Assembly: GCF_020531985.1 (NCBI RefSeq)
Contig: NZ_JAJAVQ010000006.1
Coordinates: 62,001-126,000 of the forward strand
Length of the DNA: 64,000 nucleotides
Origin: Rheinheimera aquimaris
GTDB lineage: Bacteria; Pseudomonadota; Gammaproteobacteria; Enterobacterales; Alteromonadaceae
Direction of reading: 5' to 3'
Positions 44,108 through 52,671 of the stretch are shown piece by piece. Positions within the stretch are counted from its first letter, which is position 1, and each line of letters starts with the position of its first letter. The position numbers were made by a program, and so were the translations under genes. The notes beneath the pieces were generated by a model. That model made no database searches. It was not told the DNA's origin and saw only the letters and a program-made list of their open reading frames with translations.

Positions 44108-45061
44108 TCAGGCCGACGGCACCAGACGCAGAATTTCGCTTAGTACGTCATCGGTACTGATCCCTTCAGCTTCAGCAGCATAAGTCAGGATCAAACGATG
44201 ACGCAGCGTATTATGGAATACGGCCTGAATGTCATCCGGTGTGACAAAATCACGGCCTGCCAGCCAGGCTTTAGCTCTGGCACAACGCTCTACCGCTATG
44301 GTTGCCCTTGGGCTGGCACCGTAGCCAATCCAGCTTGCCAGTTTATCACTGTAAGCACTGGCATTGCGGGTGGCCATAATCAACTGCACGATATACTGTT
44401 CCAGACTGTCTGCCATATGTAGCTGTAAAATAGCTTTACGGGCAGCAAAAATGTCGTTTTGGCTGATTGGAGATACCGCATTCTGTTCGCCGCTTAATGC
44501 TTCACCGCGGGTAAGCTTTAAAATAGCCAGTTCTGTTGCGGCATCAGGGTAATCTACTTTCAGGTGCAGCAAGAAACGGTCGAGCTGAGCTTCCGGCAAC
44601 GGATAAGTCCCTTCTTGCTCCAGCGGGTTTTGTGTTGCCATCACTAAAAACAATTCTGGCAACGGGTAAGTATGGCGGCCAACAGTAACCTGCTTTTCTG
44701 CCATTGCTTCAAGTAGTGCTGACTGCACCTTTGCCGGTGCCCGGTTTATCTCATCGGCCAGAATAATATGGTGGAACAACGGGCCGCTTTGAAATTCGAA
44801 CTGGCCGGTTTCCGGACGGTAGATATCGGTACCGGTTAAATCGGCGGGCAATAAGTCTGGTGTAAACTGAATGCGGTGGAACTGGCCTTCTACACCGTGT
44901 GCCAGTGCATTGACAGCACGGGTTTTTGCCAGCCCCGGCGGCCCTTCTACTAATAGGTGGCCATTTGCCAGCAGTGCCAGCAGAATGCCTTCAGTAAGTT
45001 CAGATTGACCCAGCACCTGGCTGTCGAGGTAGGCTTTTAAACCAGAAAACGCGTTCACCAT
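44108..45061 (-). CDS. MoxR-family AAA+ ATPase
   Basis: 317 aa. Walker A is LVEGPPGLAKTRAVNALA, Walker B is HIILADEINRAPAK, sensor 1 is LFLVMATQNPLEQEGTYPLP, sensor 2 is GASPRATIAVERCARAKAW. First gene of the bat operon. The ATG at 45061 has only a weak ribosome site; a (TTAA)4 tract lies just upstream. It diverges from fadI across a 200-bp gap. Confidence 0.92.
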   Translation of the reverse strand: MVNAFSGLKAYLDSQVLGQSELTEGILLALLANGHLLVEGPPGLAKTRAVNALAHGVEGQFHRIQFTPDLLPADLTGTDIYRPETGQFEFQSGPLFHHIILADEINRAPAKVQSALLEAMAEKQVTVGRHTYPLPELFLVMATQNPLEQEGTYPLPEAQLDRFLLHLKVDYPDAATELAILKLTRGEALSGEQNAVSPISQNDIFAARKAILQLHMADSLEQYIVQLIMATRNASAYSDKLASWIGYGASPRATIAVERCARAKAWLAGRDFVTPDDIQAVFHNTLRHRLILTYAAEAEGISTDDVLSEILRLVPSA

Positions 45062-45074
45062 AATGTTATCAGTC

Positions 45075-45092
45075 TTAATTAATTAATTAATT
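45075..45092. repeat. (TTAA)4 tract upstream of moxR
   Basis: Four exact TTAA units plus TT, 14 to 31 bp before the moxR start on the minus strand. It is a short tetranucleotide repeat in a leader or promoter position. Confidence 0.6.
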
Positions 45093-45223
45093 TCATTGAT
45101 TGTTTTTTCGTCATATGCCACAAAAACGGGCTAGGCTAAGACGTTATAACCTAAATATGGTTCAGTTTGCATTAAAACAAGTGTTTTAATTTTCGGCGTC
45201 TGTCGTTACAATCGACCGATAAA

Positions 45224-45240
45224 TACAGGTCAGACCTGTA
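45224..45240. promoter_or_regulatory. FadR-type operator upstream of fadIJ
   Basis: A perfect 17-bp palindrome TACAGGTC-A-GACCTGTA, 21 bp before the fadI ATG. The GGTCnGACC core is the known core of FadR sites. It fits repression of beta-oxidation by FadR with release by long-chain acyl-CoA. No clear -35/-10 pair could be assigned around it. Confidence 0.75.
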
Positions 45241-45261
45241 TGTTAATCACAGAGGAACACT

Positions 45262-46572
45262 ATGAATTCGCCAATAAACCTTACTACCCGTCAGGGCGAT
45301 CGCATCGCAATTGTCTCTGGTTTACGTACCCCTTTTGCTAAACAAGCGACAGAGTTTCATGGTGTATCTGCACTGGACTTGGGCAAATTGGTGGTTAATG
45401 AGCTGCTGATCCGCAGTGAGCTTGACGTTAAGCTGGTAGAGCAACTGGTTTATGGTCAAGTGGTGCAAATGCCTGAAGCACCGAATATTGCCCGCGAAAT
45501 AGTGCTGGGTACAGGCATGAATGTGCATACTGATGCCTTTAGTGTTACCCGTGCCTGTGCTACCAGTTTTCAGTCCGTTGTCAGCGTAGCAGAGTCGATG
45601 ATGGCGGGTATTACTCAGATAGGCGTTGCCGGTGGTGCTGACTCCAGCTCAGTGTTGCCTATTGGTGTCAGCAAAAAGCTTGCGCGGGCGCTGGTCGATT
45701 TAAATAAAGCCCGTACCTTTGGCCAGAAGCTGGCTATATTCCGCCGGCTCGGGTTAAAAGATTTACTGCCGGTACCACCAGCAGTGGCCGAATACAGCAC
45801 AGGCTTGTCGATGGGCGATACCGCTGAACAAATGGCAAAAACGCACGGTATAAGTCGTGCTGACCAGGATGCACTGGCACACCGCTCTCACACGCTCGCG
45901 GCTCAGGCCTGGCAAAGTGGTGTGATGCAAGATGAAGTGATGACGGCCCATATCGAGCCGTACTCCCGCTATCTGGCGATTGATAACAATATTCGGCAGG
46001 ACTCTAAATTAGAGTCTTACGCCAAACTTAAACCGGTTTTTGACCGCGCGCATGGCAGTGTTACCGCGGCGAATGCCACCCCGTTAACGGATGGTGCTTC
46101 TGCGGTATTAATGATGACTGAAAGCCGCGCCAAAGTGCTGGGTTACACGCCGCTGGGGTACATCCGCAGTTATGCCTTTGCTGCCATCGACGTGTACGAT
46201 GATATGTTAATGGGGCCATCTTATGCTACGCCAATAGCGCTGGATAGAGCTGGCATGTCGTTAAATGATCTGACGTTGATTGAGATGCATGAAGCCTTTG
46301 CCGCCCAGACGCTTGCCAACGTGAAAATGTTCGCCAGCAAAAAGTTTGCGCAAGAGAAGCTTGGCCGTCGTGAGGCTATTGGTGAAATTGATATGACGAA
46401 GTTTAACGTGCAGGGTGGCTCACTGGCTTACGGACACCCGTTTGCCGCTACCGGTACCCGTTTAATTGTGCAGACACTGAACGAGTTAAAACGCCGCGGC
46501 GGCGGTACGGGCTTAACCACAGCTTGTGCGGCGGGTGGCTTAGGCGCGGCGATGATTTTGGAGACAGAATAA
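45262..46572 (+). CDS. fadI: Acetyl-CoA C-acyltransferase (3-ketoacyl-CoA thiolase) FadI
   Basis: 436 aa thiolase, the beta subunit of the FadIJ beta-oxidation complex. The acylation Cys is about residue 99 in [11 protein letters not shown]; the second active-site motifs are [29 protein letters not shown] (catalytic His) and [16 protein letters not shown] with the base Cys. It cleaves 3-ketoacyl-CoA with CoA to acetyl-CoA and a shortened acyl-CoA. GAGGAAC lies about 5 nt upstream. It is coupled to fadJ (TAATG). Confidence 0.95.
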   Translation: MNSPINLTTRQGDRIAIVSGLRTPFAKQATEFHGVSALDLGKLVVNELLIRSELDVKLVEQLVYGQVVQMPEAPNIAREIVLGTGMNVHTDAFSVTRACATSFQSVVSVAESMMAGITQIGVAGGADSSSVLPIGVSKKLARALVDLNKARTFGQKLAIFRRLGLKDLLPVPPAVAEYSTGLSMGDTAEQMAKTHGISRADQDALAHRSHTLAAQAWQSGVMQDEVMTAHIEPYSRYLAIDNNIRQDSKLESYAKLKPVFDRAHGSVTAANATPLTDGASAVLMMTESRAKVLGYTPLGYIRSYAFAAIDVYDDMLMGPSYATPIALDRAGMSLNDLTLIEMHEAFAAQTLANVKMFASKKFAQEKLGRREAIGEIDMTKFNVQGGSLAYGHPFAATGTRLIVQTLNELKRRGGGTGLTTACAAGGLGAAMILETE

Positions 46573-48704
46573 TGACAACAACTAACAGTTTCAGCCTGCA
46601 AATTCGCGATGACAATGTCGGCGTTATTACGATGGATATTGCCGGCGAGTCGATGAATGTACTAAAAGCCGCTTTTGCTGACGAAATAACAGCGCTGCTG
46701 GCAGATATTAAAGCCAATAGCCAGCTCAAAGGGCTGGTGTTTATCAGTGGCAAGAGTGACTCCTTTATCGCCGGTGCCGATATTTCGATGCTGGATAACT
46801 GTAATACCGCTGCCGAAGCCGAAGCGATTGGCCGGATGGGGCAACAGATGTTTGATCAGCTCGAACAGCTAAGTATTCCGTTGGTCGCGGCCATTCATGG
46901 CCCTTGTCTTGGCGGTGGTTTGGAGCTGGCGATGGCATGTCATGCCAGAGTCGCTACGACAGATAGCAAAACGGTACTGGGCCTGCCAGAAGTGCAGTTG
47001 GGGCTACTGCCGGGGAGTGGTGGAACTCAGCGTCTGCCACGTTTAGTGGGCTTGCAAAAAGCCCTGGATATGATTTTAACCGGTAAACAGCTGCGTGCTG
47101 CTCAGGCAAAAAAAGCCGGGTTGGTTGATGATGTTGTGCCGCAAAGCATTTTACTCGATGCCGCAGTGAAGCTGGCATTGAAAGGCAAACCTCAGCGCGG
47201 GCTACCGAAGCTCAACCTGGTGGGCAAAGTGCTGGAACGCACCTCATTTGGTCGTAATATCCTGTTCAGCCAGGCCCGTAAGCAAACATTGAAAAAAACG
47301 CTGGGCAATTATCCGGCACCGCTGAAAATCCTTGAGGTGATTAAAACCGGCGTCGATAACGGTAAGCAGGCTGGCCTGGCAGCAGAGGCCAAAGCCTTTG
47401 GCGAGCTGTGTATGACCAAAGAGTCAGCGGCGCTGCGCAGCTTATTTTTTGCCACAACCCAGATGAAAAAAGAAACCGGCGCCGGTGATGTTAAACCAGC
47501 GAAAGTGCTTAAATCCGCGGTGTTGGGTGGTGGCTTAATGGGCGGCGGTATTGCTAACGTTACGGCGACTAAAGCTGGAGTGCCGGTCAGGATAAAAGAT
47601 ATCAACGAGCAGGGTATCAGTAACGCACTTAAATACAGCTACTCATTACTGCAGAAAAAGTTTAAGCGCCGTTTTATCAGCAAAGCTGACATGCAACGGC
47701 AAATGTTGCTGATCACCGGTACAACCGATTACAGCGGTTTTCATGATGTGGATATTGTGGTTGAGGCGGTGTTTGAAGACTTAGCATTGAAGCAGCAAAT
47801 GGTGGCAGACATTGAACAGCATTGTTCTGAAAATACCGTTTTTGCCAGCAACACCAGCTCATTGCCAATCGGTCAGATCGCGGCCAAGGCACAACGGCCG
47901 GAAAATGTGATTGGCCTGCATTATTTCTCACCTGTAGACAAAATGCCGCTGGTTGAGGTTATTGCACATCAGGCAACGTCTGAGCAAACCATCGCCACCA
48001 CAGTGGCATTTGCCCGTAAGCAAGGTAAAACACCGATAGTGGTAAAAGATGGTGCGGGTTTCTACGTTAACCGTATTTTAGCGCTGTATATGAACGAAGC
48101 GGCCAATATCCTGCTGGAAGGTGAGCCGGTTGAAAAGATCGATAAAGCTCTGGTTAAGTTTGGCTTCCCGGTAGGGCCGATAACGCTGCTCGATGAAGTT
48201 GGTATAGATGTTGGTGCAAAGATTTCACCTATTCTGGCGAATGAGTTGGGCGAGCGTTTTGTAGCACCAGCAGCGTTTGACAAGTTGCTGGCCGATGGCC
48301 GCAAAGGTAAAAAGTCTGACAAAGGCTTTTATCTATACGGTAACAACAGCAAAAAAGGCAAAAAGCTGGTTGATGAAAGCGTTTATCCGGTACTGGGGGT
48401 AACAGTCGCACCGAAACTTAGTGCAGATGAAATCAGCCGCCGTTGTGTAGTTCAAATGCTAAACGAAGCTGTACGTACCCTGGAAGAAGGTATTATTGCC
48501 TCTGCCCGTGATGGTGATATTGGTGCAATATTCGGTATAGGTTTTCCGCCGTTCCTTGGCGGCCCATTCCGTTATATCGACCAGTTAGGTGCAGCTGAGC
48601 TGGTAGCGCAGTTACGCAATCTGGAGTCGCGTTTTGGCAGCCGTTTCACCCCAGCCGAGCTGCTGGTGACAATTGCTGAACAACAGAAGCGGTTTTATGA
48701 CTAA
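46572..48704 (+). CDS. fadJ: Multifunctional fatty acid oxidation complex alpha subunit FadJ
   Basis: 710 aa. The N-terminal enoyl-CoA hydratase has the oxyanion motif [10 protein letters not shown] and catalytic Glu region [20 protein letters not shown] and [20 protein letters not shown]; the C-terminal 3-hydroxyacyl-CoA dehydrogenase has [20 protein letters not shown] (NAD), [10 protein letters not shown] and [17 protein letters not shown] (catalytic His), then two HAD C-terminal domains ([20 protein letters not shown]). The frame extends back to 46524, but the ATG at 46572 overlaps the fadI stop and gives the usual start. A strong terminator follows. Confidence 0.95.
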   Translation: MTTTNSFSLQIRDDNVGVITMDIAGESMNVLKAAFADEITALLADIKANSQLKGLVFISGKSDSFIAGADISMLDNCNTAAEAEAIGRMGQQMFDQLEQLSIPLVAAIHGPCLGGGLELAMACHARVATTDSKTVLGLPEVQLGLLPGSGGTQRLPRLVGLQKALDMILTGKQLRAAQAKKAGLVDDVVPQSILLDAAVKLALKGKPQRGLPKLNLVGKVLERTSFGRNILFSQARKQTLKKTLGNYPAPLKILEVIKTGVDNGKQAGLAAEAKAFGELCMTKESAALRSLFFATTQMKKETGAGDVKPAKVLKSAVLGGGLMGGGIANVTATKAGVPVRIKDINEQGISNALKYSYSLLQKKFKRRFISKADMQRQMLLITGTTDYSGFHDVDIVVEAVFEDLALKQQMVADIEQHCSENTVFASNTSSLPIGQIAAKAQRPENVIGLHYFSPVDKMPLVEVIAHQATSEQTIATTVAFARKQGKTPIVVKDGAGFYVNRILALYMNEAANILLEGEPVEKIDKALVKFGFPVGPITLLDEVGIDVGAKISPILANELGERFVAPAAFDKLLADGRKGKKSDKGFYLYGNNSKKGKKLVDESVYPVLGVTVAPKLSADEISRRCVVQMLNEAVRTLEEGIIASARDGDIGAIFGIGFPPFLGGPFRYIDQLGAAELVAQLRNLESRFGSRFTPAELLVTIAEQQKRFYD

Positions 48705-48750
48705 CTCAGCTGATTAAAATACAACCAAAGGTTAACAACATCAGATAAAC

Positions 48751-48780
48751 AAGGGCGCTATAATGGCGCCCTTTGTTTTA
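48751..48780 (+). terminator. Rho-independent terminator of fadIJ
   Basis: AAGGGCGC (48751-48758), loop TATAATG, GCGCCCTT (48766-48773), then TGTTTTA. It lies 47 nt after the fadJ stop. Confidence 0.85.
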
Positions 48781-48811
48781 GCTGTTCGATGTATTGTGTT
48801 TTGGGGGCCCT

Positions 48812-49009
48812 GTGTTGTTGTTACCTGTTGTGTGGCTGCTTACAGCCGCTGGTATTTATGTTGCGGCACTGCGTAGTGGTATGACTGCCGTTAAATGGGC
48901 TTTAGCTGCGCTGTGCACCGGGCCACTGCTGATCCCGCTATTCAGCAGCCACAAGCGGCTGTTACTTCGAAAATCGCGGGGAAGCAGTGCGGGTTTGTTC
49001 CGGCCCTGA
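48812..49009 (+). CDS. Small hypothetical membrane protein (65 aa)
   Basis: An open frame between the fadIJ terminator and the convergent hdfR stop. GTG at 48812 has GGGGG about 4 nt upstream and gives MLLLPVVWLLTAAGIYVAAL, a charged turn, ALAALCTGPLLIPLF, then a basic tail (HKRLLLRKSRG): two possible membrane helices with a positive C-terminus. A TTG at 48794 and no usable ATG are the alternatives. I do not recognise it. The hydrophobic-then-basic layout is coherent, but no promoter is clear. Confidence 0.45.
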   Translation: MLLLPVVWLLTAAGIYVAALRSGMTAVKWALAALCTGPLLIPLFSSHKRLLLRKSRGSSAGLFRP

Positions 49010-49014
49010 GTTTT

Positions 49015-49869
49015 TCAGCGTTGCAACAGCGCGTTTCGTAACTGCGTAACAATCTCACCAATTTGCTTGCGTGGCGTCGCTTTAGGTAGCGATATTGCGA
49101 ACAGCTCTCTGGTCATTACCGGAGCGTCTTTAATCAGCGTCAAACTGTTGTCAGCCATCAGATTCTGCACCATAGTCTCCGGCAAATACGCTGAACCACC
49201 ACTTTGCTGCATCAGTTCCAGAGCGATGCGTGCGCTGCCAGTACGGATGTAAGGTGCTGGCAGTTCCGGAAAGAAGCGGGCGTGCTGTGTATCAAAGGCG
49301 GTACCCCAATCAATATGTATGTAACTGTGCCGCATGGCGCTGGCAGCATTATTGTCGGCAAAGGTTGTAACTGGTACCAGTTTGACATCACCCAGCTTAT
49401 CTATTTGCATTTCGTCCATTTTAGGCGCGTCGAACAAGATGGCTAAATCAAGGTGCCGCTCCAATACCTGACGTGCTATCTGATCTTTGCCCAATGATTC
49501 TGCCCGCCAGGACAGATCAGGTAGGGCTTGCTGCAATCTGATAAAGCCTTGCAGTAAAAATGCGTCCCAGACATTCGCAGTTGCTGCAATGGACAGCGGT
49601 ACTGCTTGTTCTGCACTGACCGCCATATCCTGCTTGGCACGTTGCAGTGCTGCCAGCATAGCTTCTGCATGCGGTAACAGGCGCTCACCGGACGCGGTAA
49701 GCTGAATATTATTGCGATAGCGGCTGAACAGGTTTACCCCTAATTGTTGCTCAAGCTGACGGATACGAAAACTGACGGCTGACTGTGTTAAATAGAGATT
49801 TTCGGCGGCTTTACCAAAATGTCTGGTACGCTGAACTTCGATAAAGGTTTTAAGCAGTTCGGTATCCAA
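49015..49869 (-). CDS. hdfR: LysR-family regulator HdfR
   Basis: 284 aa. The winged helix MDTELLKTFIEVQRTRHFGK, then AENLYLTQSAVSFRIRQLEQ and RNNIQLTASGERLLPHA, is very close to HdfR; the C-terminal LysR substrate domain follows (VPLSIAATANVWDAFLLQGF). In E. coli HdfR represses flhDC and activates gltBD. Divergent from maoP with a 129-bp gap, the same pairing as in enterobacteria and vibrios. Stop at 49015, 5 bp from the small ORF end. Confidence 0.88.
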   Translation of the reverse strand: MDTELLKTFIEVQRTRHFGKAAENLYLTQSAVSFRIRQLEQQLGVNLFSRYRNNIQLTASGERLLPHAEAMLAALQRAKQDMAVSAEQAVPLSIAATANVWDAFLLQGFIRLQQALPDLSWRAESLGKDQIARQVLERHLDLAILFDAPKMDEMQIDKLGDVKLVPVTTFADNNAASAMRHSYIHIDWGTAFDTQHARFFPELPAPYIRTGSARIALELMQQSGGSAYLPETMVQNLMADNSLTLIKDAPVMTRELFAISLPKATPRKQIGEIVTQLRNALLQR

Positions 49870-49998
49870 ATTTGACCCTTTAAAATATTTATGGTGTCGA
49901 TAAAAAATATTTGTTTTACGACAGGAATATTGTTAACCATACTCCGCACAGTTTAAACAGGCTGGCTTGATATTCAACGAGATTAGAGGAAAAAAGTG

Positions 49999-50346
49999 AT
50001 GCAGCAAAGTTTTGTCGCTAACCGTCGCTTTTTCGATGACCGTAATTTCCCAAAAGGATTTACGCGGTCCGGGCGCTTTACTCTGGCAGAAGGTAATATG
50101 CTGGAGAAACATGGGGTGGCAATGCAGGAACTGGAGCAGGGCAGTCGTGCACCAGTGAATGATGAAGAGAAACGCTTTATTGCAGTGTGTAAAGGCGAAG
50201 AGCCTGCCACCACAGCGTTTGAAAAGACCTGGCTGAAGTACCGGCAACGGCTTGCAGAAAAGCGCAAGTTTCATACGGTGTTTGGTAAGAAGCGTATTGC
50301 CGATGGCAGTGACGACTTCTCTTACGTCGAGACAGATGCTGATTAA
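49999..50346 (+). CDS. maoP: MaoP (DUF413) macrodomain Ori organisation protein
   Basis: 115 aa. RRFFDDRNFPKGFTRSGRFT, EAHG-like MLEKHGVAMQELEQGSRAPV, and WLKYRQRLAEKRKFHTVFGK match the DUF413 family (E. coli YifE/MaoP). MaoP acts with the maoS DNA site to organise the chromosomal region around the origin. GTG at 49996 and ATG at 49999 are adjacent; ATG with AGAGGA about 9 nt upstream is preferred. Its placement next to hdfR supports the call. Confidence 0.9.
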   Translation: MQQSFVANRRFFDDRNFPKGFTRSGRFTLAEGNMLEKHGVAMQELEQGSRAPVNDEEKRFIAVCKGEEPATTAFEKTWLKYRQRLAEKRKFHTVFGKKRIADGSDDFSYVETDAD

Positions 50347-50347
50347 C

Positions 50348-50379
50348 AAAAAAAGCCCCTGCATTTAGGGGCTTTTTTG
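50348..50379. terminator. Bidirectional terminator between maoP and the PAS-GGDEF-EAL gene
   Basis: AAAAGCCCCT, loop GCATTT, AGGGGCTTTTTT: a 10-bp stem with A and T runs on the two sides. It can end both convergent genes. Confidence 0.9.
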
Positions 50380-50393
50380 TGGCTGCAGGCTAA

Positions 50394-52637
50394 TTAAACC
50401 GGTACGGCGCTGAGTTTGATGCGACGGGCTTTTTGCTCCTGCAGAAACTGGGTAAATTCGCTGTCGGAAAGCGGCTTACTGTAGTAGTAGCCTTGTATCA
50501 CATCACAGCGAAGCTTGCGTAGCATTGCCAATTGCTCTTCCTGCTCAACACCTTCAGCAACCACACTCAGGCTCAGGTTGTGGGCTATCGTCATAATGGT
50601 ATCAACCATATTGCGGCCGCGGGCGGTATTCATATCATCAATAAAGGCTTTATCGATTTTAAGCGTGTTAAGCGGAAACTGTTTCAAGTACGCCAATGAC
50701 GAATAACCGGTGCCAAAGTCATCCATCGCCAGATGAATACCGCGGGCACGCAGTTTTTTCATTGTCTCAATCGCCTGTGGTGGGGATTGCATAACAGTGC
50801 CTTCGGTGATCTCAAGCTCAAGATGATAAGATGGTAGCTCAGCTTGCTGCAAAGTGTCGTCAATTAATTCACATAAATACGGCAGACTAAACTGACGAGA
50901 CGATAAATTTACTGCAACCCGGCCCTGAAACAGCCCTTGATCTATCCAGCCTTTAACGGCCAGACACGCCTTACGCAATACGACTTCACCAATTTCAATT
51001 ATCTGACCGGTTTCTTCTGCTACCGGAATGAAGCTGGCAGGGCTTACGATACCGCCTTTAGGGGTAATAAAGCGCACCAGCGCTTCCATACCGACCAGCT
51101 GGCCGCTAACAATGTCCATTTTCGGCTGGTAGTACACGGCAAAGTAATCTTCTTTTAAACCATGCCGTATCAGGTTTTCCAGCTGCAGTCTTTTGACCGC
51201 TAATTTATTCATTGAATCATTAAAGAACAGATACCGGTTTGCACCTTGGCTTTTAGCGTGGTACATCGCCGTGTCCGCATTTCGCAGCAATGCCTGCGGG
51301 TCCATGCCGTCATCGGGGAACAGCACTATACCAACACTGCTGGTTATCACCAGTTCATGCTGGTTGACCAACAGCGGCTGATTGATCAATGCCAGCAGTT
51401 CTTTTGCCAATGAGGTGATATGATGCAGATCATTGGTTTGATCCAACATAATAGCGAATTCATCGCCACCAAGACGGTATAGTTTACGATGATATTTACT
51501 GTAGCTGCTTAAACGATCAGCCAGTTTACACAGCAGGCTGTCGCCCAGTTCGTGACCAAGTGAGTCGTTGATTTTCTTAAAGTTGTCTAAATCAAACACC
51601 AGCAAAGCGTGCTCAGTTTTGCTGCTGACGAGCTCTGCCAGCTTTTGCATAAACTGGGCCCGGTTGGGTAAGCCGGTTAGGGTGTCGCTGTTGGCAAGTC
51701 GGTGCAGCTCGGCTTCACGTTGTTTACGTTCGGTAATATCTGAAAACACAGCAACATACTGAGTAACATTACCCTGGTCGTCTTTTATCTGATCAAAGGT
51801 CAGTTCCGCCTGATAGATGTTGCCGTTCTGATGCTGCTCCTGAATTTCGCCACTCCAGGTACCGGTTTTAGCCAATTGTTTATGCACGTCGTGCATAAAG
51901 GCGCTGGGATACAGGGAAAGCTCAAAGCGCTGTTGCAGTATTTGTTCGCGGCTTTTGCCGGTGATTTTACTAAAAGAGGGGTTTACTTCGAGAATGGTAA
52001 AATTGGTGTCACAGATAACGACAGCGTCGGATATTGTTTTCAGGCAGCGCGCAAATAGCTGCAATTGCTCTTCAGTCTGTTTCAACTGATTAATATTTTT
52101 CAGGGTGCCTGTCATCCTGGCTGGTTTGCCGTTAGCAGAAAAAGCAACCGTCTTACCGCGGTCTAATACCCAGATCCAGTTGTTGTCAGCGCCCTTTAAG
52201 CGGTACGTCGCTTCAAAATGTGCGGTTTTACCGTCCAGATGGTCTTGTAATAACTGGCTGACCCGCTCCAGATCCTGCGGGTGAATTTGGGCTTTATTTG
52301 GTGGGAAATCCTGTGATTCAGGTGTCAGTTCGACCGGATGTAACCAGGAACTTGAACGGTATAATTCGCTGCTACCGATTTTCCAGTCCCATAACTCGTC
52401 GCCGCTACCCCACAAGGACAGGCGCAGCCGTTCTTCACTTTGTTCGAGTTTGGTTTGATAACGCCGCATTTTCACAATGCTAAGATGCGCCAGAACCAGG
52501 GCACCGAAAGAGCCCAATAGCACCAGGCTTAGCGTATAAGGTTGCAGGTAATCCCAACCCGTTGCATATAAGCTAAAAGGTAAGCTGCTGAATAAAATAG
52601 CGCTGATTATTATAATAATTTTTTGCTTTAGTGACAC
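50394..52637 (-). CDS. PAS-GGDEF-EAL c-di-GMP turnover protein
   Basis: 747 aa. Two N-terminal membrane helices (IIIIISAILFSSLPFSLYA, TLSLVLLGSFGALVLAHLS), two PAS domains (about residues 65-190 and 190-310, the second ending with a PAC segment QYVAVFSDITERKQREAE), a GGDEF domain with intact YRLGGDEFAIML, and an EAL domain with intact GMEALVRF, VNLSSRQFSLP, LEITEGTVM, AMDDFGTGYSS, LKIDKAF and VVAEGVEQEEQ. Both catalytic domains look active, so it could make or degrade c-di-GMP. Start is GTG at 52637 with a poor ribosome site. Confidence 0.92.
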   Translation of the reverse strand: MSLKQKIIIIISAILFSSLPFSLYATGWDYLQPYTLSLVLLGSFGALVLAHLSIVKMRRYQTKLEQSEERLRLSLWGSGDELWDWKIGSSELYRSSSWLHPVELTPESQDFPPNKAQIHPQDLERVSQLLQDHLDGKTAHFEATYRLKGADNNWIWVLDRGKTVAFSANGKPARMTGTLKNINQLKQTEEQLQLFARCLKTISDAVVICDTNFTILEVNPSFSKITGKSREQILQQRFELSLYPSAFMHDVHKQLAKTGTWSGEIQEQHQNGNIYQAELTFDQIKDDQGNVTQYVAVFSDITERKQREAELHRLANSDTLTGLPNRAQFMQKLAELVSSKTEHALLVFDLDNFKKINDSLGHELGDSLLCKLADRLSSYSKYHRKLYRLGGDEFAIMLDQTNDLHHITSLAKELLALINQPLLVNQHELVITSSVGIVLFPDDGMDPQALLRNADTAMYHAKSQGANRYLFFNDSMNKLAVKRLQLENLIRHGLKEDYFAVYYQPKMDIVSGQLVGMEALVRFITPKGGIVSPASFIPVAEETGQIIEIGEVVLRKACLAVKGWIDQGLFQGRVAVNLSSRQFSLPYLCELIDDTLQQAELPSYHLELEITEGTVMQSPPQAIETMKKLRARGIHLAMDDFGTGYSSLAYLKQFPLNTLKIDKAFIDDMNTARGRNMVDTIMTIAHNLSLSVVAEGVEQEEQLAMLRKLRCDVIQGYYYSKPLSDSEFTQFLQEQKARRIKLSAVPV

Positions 52638-52671
52638 TTATAGCAGCTACCGTATAATAAGAGTTTCCACG

